64,000 bases of DNA, taken from NCBI RefSeq assembly GCF_014851395.1, contig NW_024040152.1:20140308-20204307 (forward strand), written 5' to 3'. The DNA is from Micropterus salmoides. Its lineage: Eukaryota > Chordata > Actinopteri > Centrarchiformes > Centrarchidae. A program made the position numbers and the translations under genes. The notes below the pieces were generated by a model. That model saw only the letters and a list, made by a program, of their open reading frames with translations. It had not been told where the DNA came from and ran no database searches. Every line of letters begins with the position of its first letter. Within the stretch, counting starts at the first letter, position 1. Positions 1 to 11,599 of this stretch are shown here, piece after piece.

Positions 1-587
1 TCCCACGGACAGTTCAAATCAGAATATCTCATTGAACTTCAATGCTAGCTGGCAGGACAAACTAGAGCTCACGTTTCTCACTGAACAAGAGAAAATAGGA
101 GTGGTAGCTCTGTAAGAGGGAATGAAAGAGAAGAGGAGGCGTTACAGCTGTTCATTTGCTATGATGTGTTGAGTGTTTATTATAAAATTGGTTAAGACAA
201 CACTTAATCACTTCAAGCTACACTTTTTATTAAATTTTTTCTAAAAATTAGGCATTTTATTTTAGTTTACTTAAATTTAGAATTTATTATTAGAGTAGTT
301 ATTATTTATTATCCCTCCAGTTTGATGTGAAAACTGACTGAAATATTATTTGATTTGACAGTCTGTTGTTGATTAAAAACATTATGGATTATTCTACTCC
401 CTGATCAGCGCCTTTCTTTTAGAGGATTTATTTCACGGATGATGTTACTGGTGTATCAATGCTATAGTTTTAGACCACTCTGTAGTTCAGGTTAGTCTTA
501 TATTGTACTAACAATAGTGTAAGTCTAACAGTAACTTTTGTATTAAGAAAAAAATCCCTCAAAAAGTTCAGTCCTTCTCGATTTAGT

Positions 588-876
588 CAACCGCTTATCC
601 TGCGTACAGGGTCGCGGGGGGGCTGGAGCCAATCCCAGCTGACATCGGACGCAAGGCGGGGTACACCCTGGACAGGTCGCCAGTCCATCGCAGGGCCACA
701 CCTAGACAAACAACCACTCACGCTCACACCTAAGGACTTTGGATGGTGAGAGCACCCACGCAGACACTGGGAGAACATGCAAACTCCACACAAAAAGGCC
801 TGGGAAACTGAGGTTTGAACCCACAACCTTCTTGCTGTGAGACAACAGTGCTAACCACTGCACCACGGTGCCGCCC
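588..876 (-). mobile_element. tRNA-derived SINE-like element
   Basis: Read on the minus strand it begins GGCGGCACCGTGGTGCAG and holds an A-box-like TGGTGCAGTGG and a B-box-like GGTTCAAACC, as in a tRNA-derived pol III promoter. It ends with a GC-rich tail close to GGATAAGCGG. The whole block is absent from the matching place in the right-hand copy of the duplication, so it inserted after the duplication or was lost from the other copy. It has the look of a very common dispersed fish repeat; I do not assign a family name. Confidence 0.7.
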
Positions 877-1100
877 AGAACATTTCCTATTTTTTCAAAT
901 TCCTCTTAAATACTAGAGGATATTCTGTCATTATGGGAAAGTCTCATTCTTGTCAGCATCTTTTAATGGTGGACATACTATTTCTAAATGAAATCATCAT
1001 CTAATCATTTAATTTGATAAATTTCAAATTTATCATCATTTACACGTAACTGAGCAGTTGACAAGCTTGAGCTTATTGTTGGTGTTAGCACCACCCTTGC

Positions 1101-2343
1101 CTTGGATCTTCCTCAGGATACTGCAACACATCACAATAAAACACAAAACACTGTCCTTACAGTACAGTATAAATATAGTGGCTCAACAATCAACTAAATT
1201 CATTGAACACTAACTCACCTCCATGGCACTGTCACACCAGTTCATCTGATCATCCACTAGCTTGATGCTGTGCTTCATCTTCTCTGGAGGGAGGAGTTTA
1301 GACTGGCCAACCATAGCTGCAAGTCAAATGAAATAAAGTAACTGTAACTCATATTTTCAGTAGAAGAAAAACCTGTTATGTTTGTGAAATCCACAATAAC
1401 TTACGGTCCACATTGCTGCTCGATGCAGTAGCACCCATCACCCTGTTCTGGATCTGGTATACAGGCTGAGTCCATGCCCTTCCTTCCCCATCTTGGAGGG
1501 CCCAGGACCAGGGGGCTGAGCAGCTGCTTCTGGAGGGGTCCCCGGCTTCCCTCCATCATCCCTGGCTTTCATTAGCATGATGGGCTTCTCTGGAGCTCCA
1601 CTCACAGGCGCATTCTGCGATGACTTGGCCTTGAAAAGGATCCAACAACAGCAAGTCGATAGATCACAACAGGCTAAATGAAGAAGCGCTTAACCATCTG
1701 TACTTTCTGGAGGGATCACTAATTAACTGTGACTACATATGTGTTTATAGTTCTAATCTCTGACAAGAGTTATGTAAATTTCTAAGTACCCCACATGGCC
1801 TTGGACAAAAGTGTGAAGGAAGGAATTCATGTAAATCTACTCACGACCAAACTTTCTTCTCAAATTCGATAATATGATGTTTGATTTCACATATTTTGGT
1901 CACATTACTGTATATTCTGACTTTGTGGTCAACTGGACTTTCCTGCAAGCAAGTTTAAAAGCTCTAATGACATAGTTATTGTATTATTATTATTTGTGTT
2001 CAATAACACTAATAACAAAAAACAGCTTAGTATCTCTGTAATTACCCTTTCTACAGGGGGTTTAGCAAGAATGATGGGGGTCTTCTGAATGAGTGGGCCC
2101 AGTGGATCCTCACTCCCATCCTGAATAGACAAATGAAAGTGAAAACAACATTAAACAAGAATAAAGCAGCAATCAGAACAACCTTTGCTTCGCTATAAAG
2201 GCAGTAATATGTGTTTGCATTACCCTTTGTTCCCTGGGTTGGTATTCTCGATCCCGACTGGAACCGGACAGATTTTGGCCCAGAGGTCCAGCATCTCTGT
2301 CTCCCCGGCATCACCTCCTTCTTTGTCTCTTTGACTCGGACAT
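1101..2343 (-). pseudogene. smg9 partial duplicate, exons 1-5, inactivated
   Basis: Exons correspond one for one with the intact gene at 63671-55985: exon 1' 2343-2224, exon 2' 2120-2046, exon 3' 1629-1405, exon 4' 1316-1219, exon 5' 1120-1101. Splice sites are kept, but the coding frame is not. Exon 1' has a 27-base in-frame loss and a CGA-to-TGA stop at 2313-2311. Exon 3' is 10 bases shorter (a 6-base and a 4-base loss), which shifts frame. Exon 5' is cut from 113 to 20 bases and so loses the P-loop segment GLQGTGKS. No match to exon 6 is present before base 1. It cannot make SMG9; a non-coding transcript remains possible. Confidence 0.88.
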
Positions 2344-2628
2344 GTCTCTCCTCACCTGATTCTCTTACAACTGGTGTCAACAGAAAGCTAGCTAACAATG
2401 ATGGGGACCCCCATCCAGGCAGAGGCGAGCTGAAGATAATGTTACTTTCAGTGAAATATCTTTTAAACTAGAAACCTGCTCCCAGCTAACGTTAGCAACC
2501 ATGTGACAATTACTCTCGTTGACTTTTGTCAAACAGATAAAAAAGGATTCTGTGGGAGCACTATTAAATTTTCAATTTCAATAGGCCTACCATATACCAG
2601 AACAATGCAGTGGGTGTGGTTAAAACAG

Positions 2629-2937
2629 TCAGACACTGTCACTATGGGGTTTTGACTTGGTAACTCCTGAAATGGAGGAGCAGAGAAGTGTGTTAGACTG
2701 CGACTCTGCCTCCTGGCCTCAACTCTGGATTTTCATGGATTTGGTCCACTAATAAACTTATAATAAACAGATTTCTAGAAATGAGACCTGCTCCATCCCA
2801 AGTCGGATGAATGCCATCTATGCGAATCACACCACGTCTTCCACAGAAAGTCTGCCAATGGTCTACAAAGCCCACATCGTTTGCTGGACACCACTTCGAT
2901 GCATAGCAGTGTTTCCTCTAGGATTTTTTTCAGCAGC
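2629..2937 (-). mobile_element. L2-type LINE fragment (ORF1 esterase tail)
   Basis: The minus strand matches the 47045-47330 region of the full L2 element downstream. It encodes the end of the ORF1 SGNH-esterase-like domain, with the Asp-His motif in DGIHPTWDGAG, followed by the linker to ORF2 and the shared stretch TAACTCCTGAAATGGAGGAG on the plus strand. It is cut at its left end near 2629 and interrupted on the right by the solo LTR at 2938. No other LINE part is recognised next to it. Confidence 0.75.
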
Positions 2938-3712
2938 TGTCACGATCCTGTCCTGAGCGTGTCTGGTTTTCAGTCCTGTCTGTGTGTCTTGTTGCGGAGT
3001 CTGGGTTTTTGTTCCATGTCTGTGTTCCTAGTCCTGTGTTTTAGTTTGTGTCGTAGTATTTGATTCTAGTTCTTTCTATGCATCTTTTGGGTTTAGTCTG
3101 CTGGGTACTCTGTGTTCTCATTTCTCTGTTATGATCCCTGTGTTATAGTTGGTTAGGTGTCATTTATGTTCTCTGCCAGTTTCAGTAATCTGATTTTGTT
3201 CATTCACCTCTAGTCTCTGTTTAGCCTTTATTATTCATCCACATCTTATTTAGTATCTGTCTTGCCTCGTATCTTAGTCCTGTACCTTAGTTTATGTTTT
3301 AAGTGTTCACTCCCGGTCTGTGTACTTCTGTGTTTTGCATCTGCGTCTCCCTGTTCCCCCCTGCTGTGTCTCTGCCTGCCTGCGTGTCTGTTTTTCCATG
3401 CTGTCCCTCTGCCTCGTTAACCCTGATCCCAGTCACCTGTGTTGCTCCCGCCTGCTCGTTAGTCCTTGTGTATAAATGTCTGGTGTTTCTGTTCATTCCC
3501 TGTCCGGTCATTGTCTCATGTCAGTCCTGTCCTGTCGGATGTTGCATGTATACCCTGTTGTATTAAGTTGCTGCTCTTGGATGTTACCAGTTTCTTGTAC
3601 CTGGGAGTTCTGTTTGTCATGCTTTGGATTAATAAACCCTGGAACTCAGTCTCAGCTCATAGTGTCATGCGTTTGGGCTCTCCCCTGCTTTGCGCACCCA
3701 GCAATCCTGACA
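2938..3712 (+). mobile_element. Solo LTR (gypsy-like), 775 bp, with 5-bp TSD
   Basis: It begins TGTCACGATCC and ends GCAATCCTGACA, a typical TG...CA LTR. It is bounded by a perfect 5-base duplication GCAGC (2933-2937 and 3713-3717). A TATA-like TATAAAT lies at 3471-3477 and AATAAA at 3631-3636, the order expected for an LTR promoter and poly(A) site. No internal retroelement sequence adjoins it, so it is probably a solo LTR left by LTR-LTR recombination. Confidence 0.85.
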
Positions 3713-3717
3713 GCAGC

Positions 3718-6045
3718 GGGGGCAGGACAAACAGCACCCTTTTCTGTAGACACTAATATAAAAAATAAGCAACATGAGAAACCACCTCCCTTCTGAGGTG
3801 CATTTTATTTGCACATTAAAATCCAAAAAGAAACGTCTCCTCATTAGCTTTTAAAGGACTAGTTTGCATCACTAATTAGCTTTACTAACCTCAGCTCCTC
3901 CAGTCACCACCGTCCTTTCTTTTCCAAAACCACTTTTTCAGACTGAAAACTGAAAAATAATTTAATGAGTCTGTACAGGACAGAGCTGCAGGCTCCGTCC
4001 ATCTAAAGAGTGAGCTATTGTAGGCTATATCATTCCTTGTCATCTCTGTTGAGTTTCATATGCGCTGTACCGATCACTGCCAATCAAGGCTCAACACTTA
4101 CTGTCGGACCTGCAGCCTCTCCGCTCCTCTGTGTGTCTCCAGAGCGCCTCCACTCCACACACACACGCGCGCGAACACACGGAACGAAGTCAGCCAGCTA
4201 TCGGTGGACATTACCGACATTGATGACTACTCCTCTCGTTAGTGTACGTACATGGTTCAATAAAAACTTTGCGAGTAAAAAGCCACTACTTTACCGACAC
4301 ACCTGTTTAATAAGCATAATACTCAAAACGATATGTTTTAATCTGCTCAGTCTCTCATCCACTGCAGCTGTGTTTTGGTTTTACACAGGCACAGCGCTAG
4401 TTCAGCTAATAGCTTATTGTTAAAAACAAGCTGAAGTGAAAGCTGTCTGTCTGTAGTAACTGTTTAGTTTAGTTTGCCTGTACATTAAAATATGGCACAT
4501 TATAAACTCAGCTGGTGGCTGAGACAAACCAGCCCTCTTCTCTACCAGCAGCAGCAGAGGGAGGAGGAGGACAGGAGGGACTGAGCTGTTAATAATTTCT
4601 AAACTTCACACAGTATGTTGATGTCAGGAATATGTAATATTTATTTTACTGACATGTTAAATTAGTGAGATATTAGTGACTTTGTTGCTGTAAATCCTGT
4701 TGCTGCTCTAGAAACAACAAAATTTTAATAATATATGCAATTATTTAGTAATAAATAGGACTGATAAGAGCATCGATAAAGAACTGAACCAATAAGTATT
4801 ACCAATACAAGTGTGTCAATAAAATCTTAATGATCCCAACTCCTGAGAAAATGTCCGGTCCATCTCTGTGTCCTGGTTTTAAAATCCGGCCCGATTGAAT
4901 TTATAATTGAATAACCCTGGTCTACAGTAATCATAGTAATGTATCTTCTTAGGAGAAAATTAAACTCAATGCAGCATTGTAGACAATATTTTGTCCTTGT
5001 AATCCATGTTTCCATTGCATGGACAGCCTTTGGATATTGCTGGAAATTGTCCCTCTCCTTAAAGGGTAAATTATTATCATAACAATTTAATAATGCATTG
5101 CATTTAAACAGTACTTTTCATACACAAAAAGTGATAACAGTAGCCTACTGGTCTAAAACGAATGTTTTGTGTAATGTAATTTAATAAATATATAACTAAG
5201 TTACTGAAAAGATCCTGTTACTGGAACAAATAACTGTAAGTTACTGAAACATACTAAAACATTACATTATATACTAAACAGGACATTTTGAAAGCTTGAA
5301 CTTTGCCTTTGTCTTGTTTGTCTCCGATTGAATGTGCCCCTCTTACAAAACAACTGGCCCCAGTCTGGCCCCCTCAATAAAATTGGTCTAGAACCGCCAC
5401 GGTTTCCAGCAGGTTGGAAACAGACTTTTCTTGGTCTTGAGAAGCTAACACTCCACTTTCTGCCGCTCGGACAATCAAACACTCTCTACGCACCTCAGAG
5501 TTACACATGCTCTTATAACACCATCTGTCATGTATGTTCTGCATAGAACGAGGAGAGGAAGCCAGCTGAGCATTGAGTGCTGCCGTGCTCGCACAGTGCG
5601 AGTGAAAACATTTGTAGCGCATAGTTTAATGATCGTGGGAAACAGTGCCAAATTTCTCGGGGGGGGGCAATTGTTGCGATGATGGCTAAGGTGATCACTT
5701 CAATGGTCTTAGTCTGCTATAAGACAAGGATTGTTCCTTAGGCTACATACTGTAAAAGGTATATTCTATTGTTTCTAGTTTATTTTCTGTGTTGCTTTCC
5801 TACTTCTCCTTCTTCTTGATGCCAGTGGTGGCCACATCATGCTACCTCCTCTGGCAATAAAAGAAAAAAACAACACATCAAATAATTGTTACTGGTTAAG
5901 TGCAGCTAACTTTAAATTGACTCCACCAACACATATAAAACATGGATTAATAACAATCACATTTAACATAAGCATAAAATTCGGCTTAATAATAACTATC
6001 AAGATTTTTTTACAGTCACAATTATTAGCTTGCAGGCCTCATCGT
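3718..6045. other. No gene recognised
   Basis: AT-rich non-coding DNA. Seen here: a short CA/CG repeat at 4147-4172 and a G-run at about 5659-5667. Open frames are short and show no recognisable motif. Confidence 0.5.
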
Positions 6046-7420
6046 GACAGACCTTCACACACAGTCAGAGGGGTCTGTTGGGTGTCCTCCCATGTGTGGC
6101 GGGAGGGACCACACGAGGTAGTGTAGTCGCCCTTGTGGGTCCCTGCCATACCGTATCCTCGGTGGGGGGAGGGAGGCAGAGGCAGACACAGTCGCCGGGG
6201 CATGAGGAGGGGCAGCCACACCTGTGAGCCCGTAACCATGCCACTCCCCCGACGAGGGGGGGAGGGCAGGGATAGGCAACAGAGGAAAAGGTCTGCCTGC
6301 AACATCAGAGCCATGCTGCATGAAGGCCACACGGCCAGCTGCAGCCGGTCCACGCGGTGTGACAACAGCCACTGACTTCGTGTGGGCGGGCCGAGGAGGA
6401 AATATTCTGCTTGTGGCATTGGAGCCAGACTGCATGAAAGCCATCCGGCCAGCTGCAGCCTGTCCGTTATGCCACTCACCTGGTGAGGGGAGGGAGGCAG
6501 GGGCTCATCGCTGCGCCGCTCGCCTGGCAAGGGAAGAGAGCGGGGCAGGCGTACATGTGGGCTCAGACCAGCCACCTAGCCATGTCAGGGAGGGGGGCAA
6601 GAGGATGTGCAGCTTTGCAGCAAGCCCAGGCTGCTTGTTAGCCGTTTGGCTAACCCACAGCTGGCTCACACAATGTGTTCTGTAGTTACAAGAAACACAA
6701 TTCGCCTGTCATGCTTAATGTGTTTGGCACACACTTGATGCCATATATCACACATGTACAGCACACAACACAACCTGTCACACACCTTTGGATGCAGGAG
6801 GAGGGACTGCACCGGTGATGCCGTGGTCACGCAAGAGCCCGCAGCCGGGCTCTGCCGGGGGGGGGGGCATGCGCAATGTGTGGAGCAGCGATAGGATAAC
6901 ACTACACGCAGGGTTGTGTGTAGCGCTATCCTGTCCGCTTGAAGCATAATGACCACTTCAAGGGCTCATTTGACACAGCCTGTGAACCTGTGAACTGTGC
7001 CATTGATGCCGTGATTATGCACGAGCTAGCAGCTGGGCACTGCTGGGGGAACGTGCATAATGTCAACAGCATCACACACTGCCCGGCAGATTTCTTTGTC
7101 AGAAAAATATCTGTACAGGATGTGCATATGTTCCGTCCACACGAAGTGAATGTCCGCTGTAGTGGGCTCATACAGTTTCTGTGTGTGTGTGTGTGTGAAG
7201 GGACCTCTGATCGTGAACAGAGTGTACTGCTTGTTGCTTTGAGCTTCAAGCTGCAGATTAGCCACTTGGCTAACGGCAGCTGTCTCACACAGTGTGGGAA
7301 ATGTGTGCTTGGTGTGGCTGGTTCGACTGAGACAGGCACAGACAGCATTTGTTCAACAACTTGCACAAAAGGAGCAACAAGATTTCACACAGCTCTTTTT
7401 CAACCCATAGCTTACCAGTA
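6046..7420. repeat. GC-rich region of diverged tandem repeats
   Basis: Several motifs recur. A block ending GGCCAGCTGCAGCC occurs at about 6293-6350 and 6412-6460. A block around TGATGCCGTG...GGGC.CTGC.GGGGG occurs at about 6815-6885 and 6995-7065. A block around TTGGCTAAC...CAGCTG.CTCACACA occurs at about 6648-6675 and 7262-7290. Runs of GGGGGAGGGAGGCAG-type sequence repeat between 6160 and 6500. The long open frames here on both strands follow from the high GC content and repeats; none looks like a protein family I know. Confidence 0.5.
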
Positions 7421-7429
7421 ATTTGGTCC

Positions 7430-7975
7430 AGAACAGATGAATGTTTGTCTGTGACCACAGAAGGATCAGTCCAGTGAGGAGAGAACTGGGCAAGTCTTCC
7501 TGTTCTCTGGCCGTCCTGTTTCCTTAATAGGGCAAAGATGTGGTGGCAAACTTTGTCCCCCACTCGGAGCTTGTTATGAGACACGTTTGGGTCATAATAG
7601 ACTTTGCATCCTTGTGTGCTGTTGTCTAAATATTTTTGGCCTGTCAGGAAATGTTTGTTTCCTCTGGCTGATTCAGTTAGAGGTTCCTTCTTGTCAAATT
7701 GTGGGTTTGACAAGGGAAAAGAAATGCCTCCGTTGTAAGGAGGCTCTGTGTGATGGTTTTGCTGGTTGAGACTGGCAGCAAACATTACAAGTTTTGATGT
7801 AGTCTGCTACATCTTTTTGCATGTTTGGCCAATATGGTACTTGTTAAAGTGCATATTGTGTTGCTTTGAATCCTTTGTGGCTTTTGTAAGGTGAGTCATG
7901 GGCGTGCATGAGCATCACCCCCCTGTGGCTCTGAGGCACCACGAATGCAGGTGAAGTGCGGGCGATGACATGGTG
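7430..7975 (-). pseudogene. LTR-retroelement integrase remnant (zinc-binding and C-terminal parts)
   Basis: On the minus strand, 7970-7790 encodes a His-His-Cys-Cys zinc-binding segment (HAHDSPYKSHKG ... CNVCC) typical of retroelement integrases, broken by a stop/frameshift near 7840. The frame 7785-7430 continues with an integrase C-terminal-like region containing LRVGDKVCHHIFAL and a later HWTDPSVVTDKHS. The catalytic core is missing. The likely partners are gag at 13208-11600 and the LTR at 15423-16234, which share its orientation. An L1 lies just upstream (8040 onward) and separates integrase from gag. Confidence 0.65.
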
Positions 7976-8039
7976 AGCGTTTGTGTAATCTCGTGAGACT
8001 TCTCACAAGGTGCAGATTTCACAGAGATCCTGGATTCAA

Positions 8040-8535
8040 TAGACAAGAAATTGTCTAGCTTTGATGCCCGATTATTTCTGGTGCAAGTACTTCACAAAGA
8101 GTTTCAGGCTCTGCGGGAATCCCTGGAGTCCAGCCAGAAACAGGTGGTTGAGCTCGCGGCGGAACACAAGGTCCTTAAATGTTTGGTTAAATCTCTCACG
8201 GAGGGAATGACGCGGCTCTCGGCAGACAATAAAAACATTAGAGAAGCGATCATCGATCTCCAGGCTCGTAGGCTGTGACCGTGAAGAACATCAGCTTCCA
8301 CCGGGTGCACCGCCTGGGAGGACAGCGACAGGAGAACCAGCTAGGCCCAGGCCCAACGTCAAGTTTGAAGACTTCAAGCAGAAGGAACTGGTTAAAGGCC
8401 GCGGCAGGGAGCTGAGAGGGACCAACTTCAGCGCTAATGACCAGTTTCTCCGGGAGATCCTGGACTGACGCCGAGTCCTGTTCCCGATAAGAAAGAAGCT
8501 TATTGGAGAAGGATCACAGGCTGTCATCGCGGTGG
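8040..8535 (+). pseudogene. L1 LINE ORF1 remnant
   Basis: 8051-8275 encodes a coiled-coil-like segment rich in Leu, Glu and Lys. After the stop, other frames to about 8535 keep FHRVHRLGG, a motif of the L1 ORF1p RNA-binding domain, and then a stretch ending VDKLYVDGQLYCD like the ORF1p C-terminal domain. The segment is broken by frame changes. ORF1p is the RNA chaperone of L1. About 450 bases of spacer with CACATACAGGCGCATACAAC-type repeats separate it from ORF2. Confidence 0.75.
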
Positions 8536-8984
8536 ATAAACTTTACGTTGATGGCCAGCTGTACTGCGACCTCTGCGAGACACCACTCCTTGGCTCTACT
8601 AAGAACCAAATCCAGCAACAGGTGAACTGTATCACTATGCGATCATTTTTTTTCCCCCTCTCAGTTAATTACTCCGTGACATATGGCAGGTTAATATTTA
8701 TAAAATACAGTGCACGTCTCAACAGCCTATACTGTGGTTATCTGACTAGACTGTCCGATAATGTTTTGTGTATTTTCCTCTGTTTTTGTTTCACTGTCTT
8801 TCTTTTGTTAATGTTGCTCTTCCTCCACCATTTACACGTCGATCAGCTGCGCAATTTTCATACTGTTTAATTCACAAACAGTCGGGCACACCGCTAGCAT
8901 ACACACACAGGCGCATACAACATGAACACATAGACACACACATACAGGCGCATACAACACACACAATGATACAACACGCACACA

Positions 8985-11215
8985 CTAGCCTCTTGGAATG
9001 TACGCGGAGTTGGTTCAAGGGAAAAGAGATTAAACATCAAACATTTTTAACCATCTAAATAATCTGCAAGCATACATTGTGCTACTACAAGAGACTCATT
9101 TACCCAAGACAGCAGATAAACTAACCTCACCACAGTTTCCTCACTCATACTCAGCCTCCCAAAACAAAGGGATGTAACCATTATGATAAATAGAAAAACA
9201 CACTTCAATCATAATACTGCTACTATTGATCCAGAGGGTCGATTCATTACTGTTAACATTTCAATTCAAAATACTCCTTTATGCATTGTTAACATCTATG
9301 GCACAAATGTTGACGACCCCTCCTTTTTTCATGCTTTCTTCAACTCACTCTCTGCTCACTCAGACACAGCTCTTATATTAGGAGGGGACTTCAACATGGT
9401 ATGTAATCCAGCAGTTGACAGGCTCAGTACAGCAGGTGGTCACCGTATTTGGAAATCAACAGACATCCTTAAACAATACATGAGCGATTTTGGTCTTTGC
9501 GATGATTGGCGTTCTCACCACCGCACTCTTAGAGAATATACCTTCTTTTCACCAGTCCACCACTCATATTCTCGCCTTGACTATTTTTTGGTTAGCAGCT
9601 CAATTATGACAGACATTTCCAACACTCAGATTCACCCTATCACTATCAGTGATCATGCACTGGTTTCTATCACTCTCACTAAAAAAAGAGTCACATGGCC
9701 AACTAGAAGTTGGAGATTTAATGCATCATTGCTTAAAGACGTGCTTTAGTCTCCAGAGGGGTACCAGGCAGGGTTGCCCATTCTCTCCCTCTCTATTTGC
9801 TATTTTTATAGAACCACTAGCAGCTGCTATCAGACAAAATAATAATATTAAAGGAATTCAAACAGAAAATATACACCACAAGATAAGCCTTTATGCAGAT
9901 GATGTATTACTTTTCCTCCTAAACTCACAAACTTCGCTTTCTGAGACAATCACACTTATAGATAAATTCTCATCCATCTCAGACTACTCCATTAAGTGGA
10001 GTAAATCGATAGTTTTACCTGTGAAGTGTGATTTCCAGAGTATATCTACCACACCGCTAAAGTCTGGGAATATTAAATATCTGGGTGTCAATATTTCCTC
10101 CAGGCTGTCAGAACTGACATGGCTAAACTACACGCCTTTACTTAAATCAATAGAGGATGACCTTGTACGGTGGACATCATTATATCACTCATGGGAAGAG
10201 TCTCCACCATAAAAATGATGGTCCTACCTAAAATCAATTACCTGTTTTCAATGTTACCCACCAAATCCTCTGCTGTCTGGTTTAAATCACTGGGCTCAAA
10301 CATCTCAAAATTTTTGTGGAAAAATAAACCCCCACGAATCAGTTTAAAAACTATGCAAAAAGCAAAAGACTGTGGTGGTTTAGAACTGCCAAATTTTTAT
10401 CATTATTTCCTGTCCAATAGACTACAATATATCGCCAAAATGGATCAATCAGAGCCCCCTGGACCACTCATGGATGGACATAGAACAAACATTCTGTAAG
10501 GAAATTAAAATGTCCGATATGCCATTCATCAGCTCCAGCATCAAATGTCATAACTGCTTTAAAAGCATTAACATAAGCACTTCCTTGACAGCTTGGTGGG
10601 AACTTCTCAAAATATCTGGGTCTTCACCTATCCCATGCAGATTTACCCCAATCTGGAATAATCCTGACATCCTGCAAAATAAGAAAACACTAAATTCCCC
10701 ACTGTGGTATGACAAAGGGATAAGACATCTAGAGCATGTAATGCAAGGCAGTAACTTTATTCTATTCCAGGATCTAGTGGCACAATATGGAATTAGCCAT
10801 AATAGATTTCTGGAATTTCAACAGTTTAAATCCATAATTCAGGCTAGATAGGATAAAATAATGGACTTCAATTTACCTCCAATGATAACAGACTTTCTTA
10901 AGCTCTCGCCTCCAAAACTGTTATCAAAAGTATACATGTTACTGTTAAAAACAGATCAGTTCAATCTCTCTCCCATTCTTAAAGTGGGAGACAGATCTAT
11001 CCATTAGTCCAAACCAAAACTTTTGGATGCAGATATGTTTAAATACCTTCAGAATGACTACAAATCCCAATCTACAACTTATACAGTATAAAACTCTCCA
11101 TAGAACACACTATACTGGACAAAGGATGTTCAGAATGGGTCTTATGCAGTCAAACATCAGTCGGAACTGCTCAGGTAACATATCAGATAGTTACATGCAT
11201 GCTATGTGGCAATGT
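8985..11215 (+). pseudogene. L1 LINE ORF2 remnant (endonuclease and reverse transcriptase)
   Basis: An apurinic-type endonuclease begins near 8990 (SWNVRG, then LQETH) and continues in 9183-9736 with GGDFN, SRLDYFL and the ISDHALV end motif. At about 9737 the endonuclease runs straight into the middle of the reverse transcriptase (RGTRQGCPFSP, then the catalytic YADD), so the finger region is deleted. Thumb-like sequence follows in 10170-10499 and 10474-10851, each in a different frame, and the C-terminal Cys/His region ends near 11215 (MHAMWQCTPVQK). The copy is dead. It sits inside the minus-strand LTR element. Confidence 0.85.
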
Positions 11216-11590
11216 ACACCTGTTCAAAAGCTTCTTCTTCTGGCAGAAGATGGGCTGGGCCCCCATCCAGGGATGAGATCGGCCTCGGGGCTGCTGGCAC
11301 TGCCTGCACTCTGGGGAGGGATGCCTCTGGCTGGGCTGGGGGACCGTTGGCCTGGTTCTCCCACGTTATCGCTCCCTGGAGGCAGGGAGCTTCCCGGCAC
11401 GGCTTTCTACTGTTCTTCCTTGGGGCGGGGTACAGCTTCCCCCAGGACATGCGGTCTGGGGTCCTTTGCGCTTTGGGGGGTCGCGGGGTGCCCTGGCTTC
11501 TGGGGGTGGGGTTCTATGCGTGGGTTGATCCGGTTGCGGTTTGGAGGGCTGCGGTGGGATTGTAGACTAGGGAAGGTAGAATTTTCGTGA
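11216..11590 (+). mobile_element. L1 3' UTR (GC-rich), truncated
   Basis: The part from about 11405 to 11565 matches, in reverse complement, 41700-41875, a separate 5'-truncated L1 tail. Shared stretches include GGACATGCGGTCTGG and TTTGCGCTTTGGGGGGTCG. The join of ORF2 to this block at about 11215 is abrupt, so the end of ORF2 is deleted. No A-rich tail is seen, so the 3' end is also lost. Confidence 0.7.
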
Positions 11591-11599
11591 CATTCTTTC

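Larger units (their letters stand above)
385..2537. repeat. Segmental duplicate (left copy) of the smg9 5' region
   Basis: This block aligns by eye in the same orientation with 61952-63842, including introns and flanks, so it is a DNA-level duplication and not a retrocopy. Homology starts at a shared stretch near 385/61952 (GGATTATTCTACTCC) and ends near 2537/63842 (after CGTTGAC). Differences are a SINE insertion at about 588-876, an in-frame loss of most of exon 5, and small indels. Breakpoints are good to about 10-20 bases. Confidence 0.85.

Noticed and set aside
587..826. 79-codon minus-strand frame
   Set aside because: It is the body of a SINE-like repeat with tRNA-like promoter boxes.
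6039..6685. 178-codon minus-strand frame and others in the same block
   Set aside because: GC-rich repeated DNA is open in several frames; no domain, and the translated repeats explain the length.
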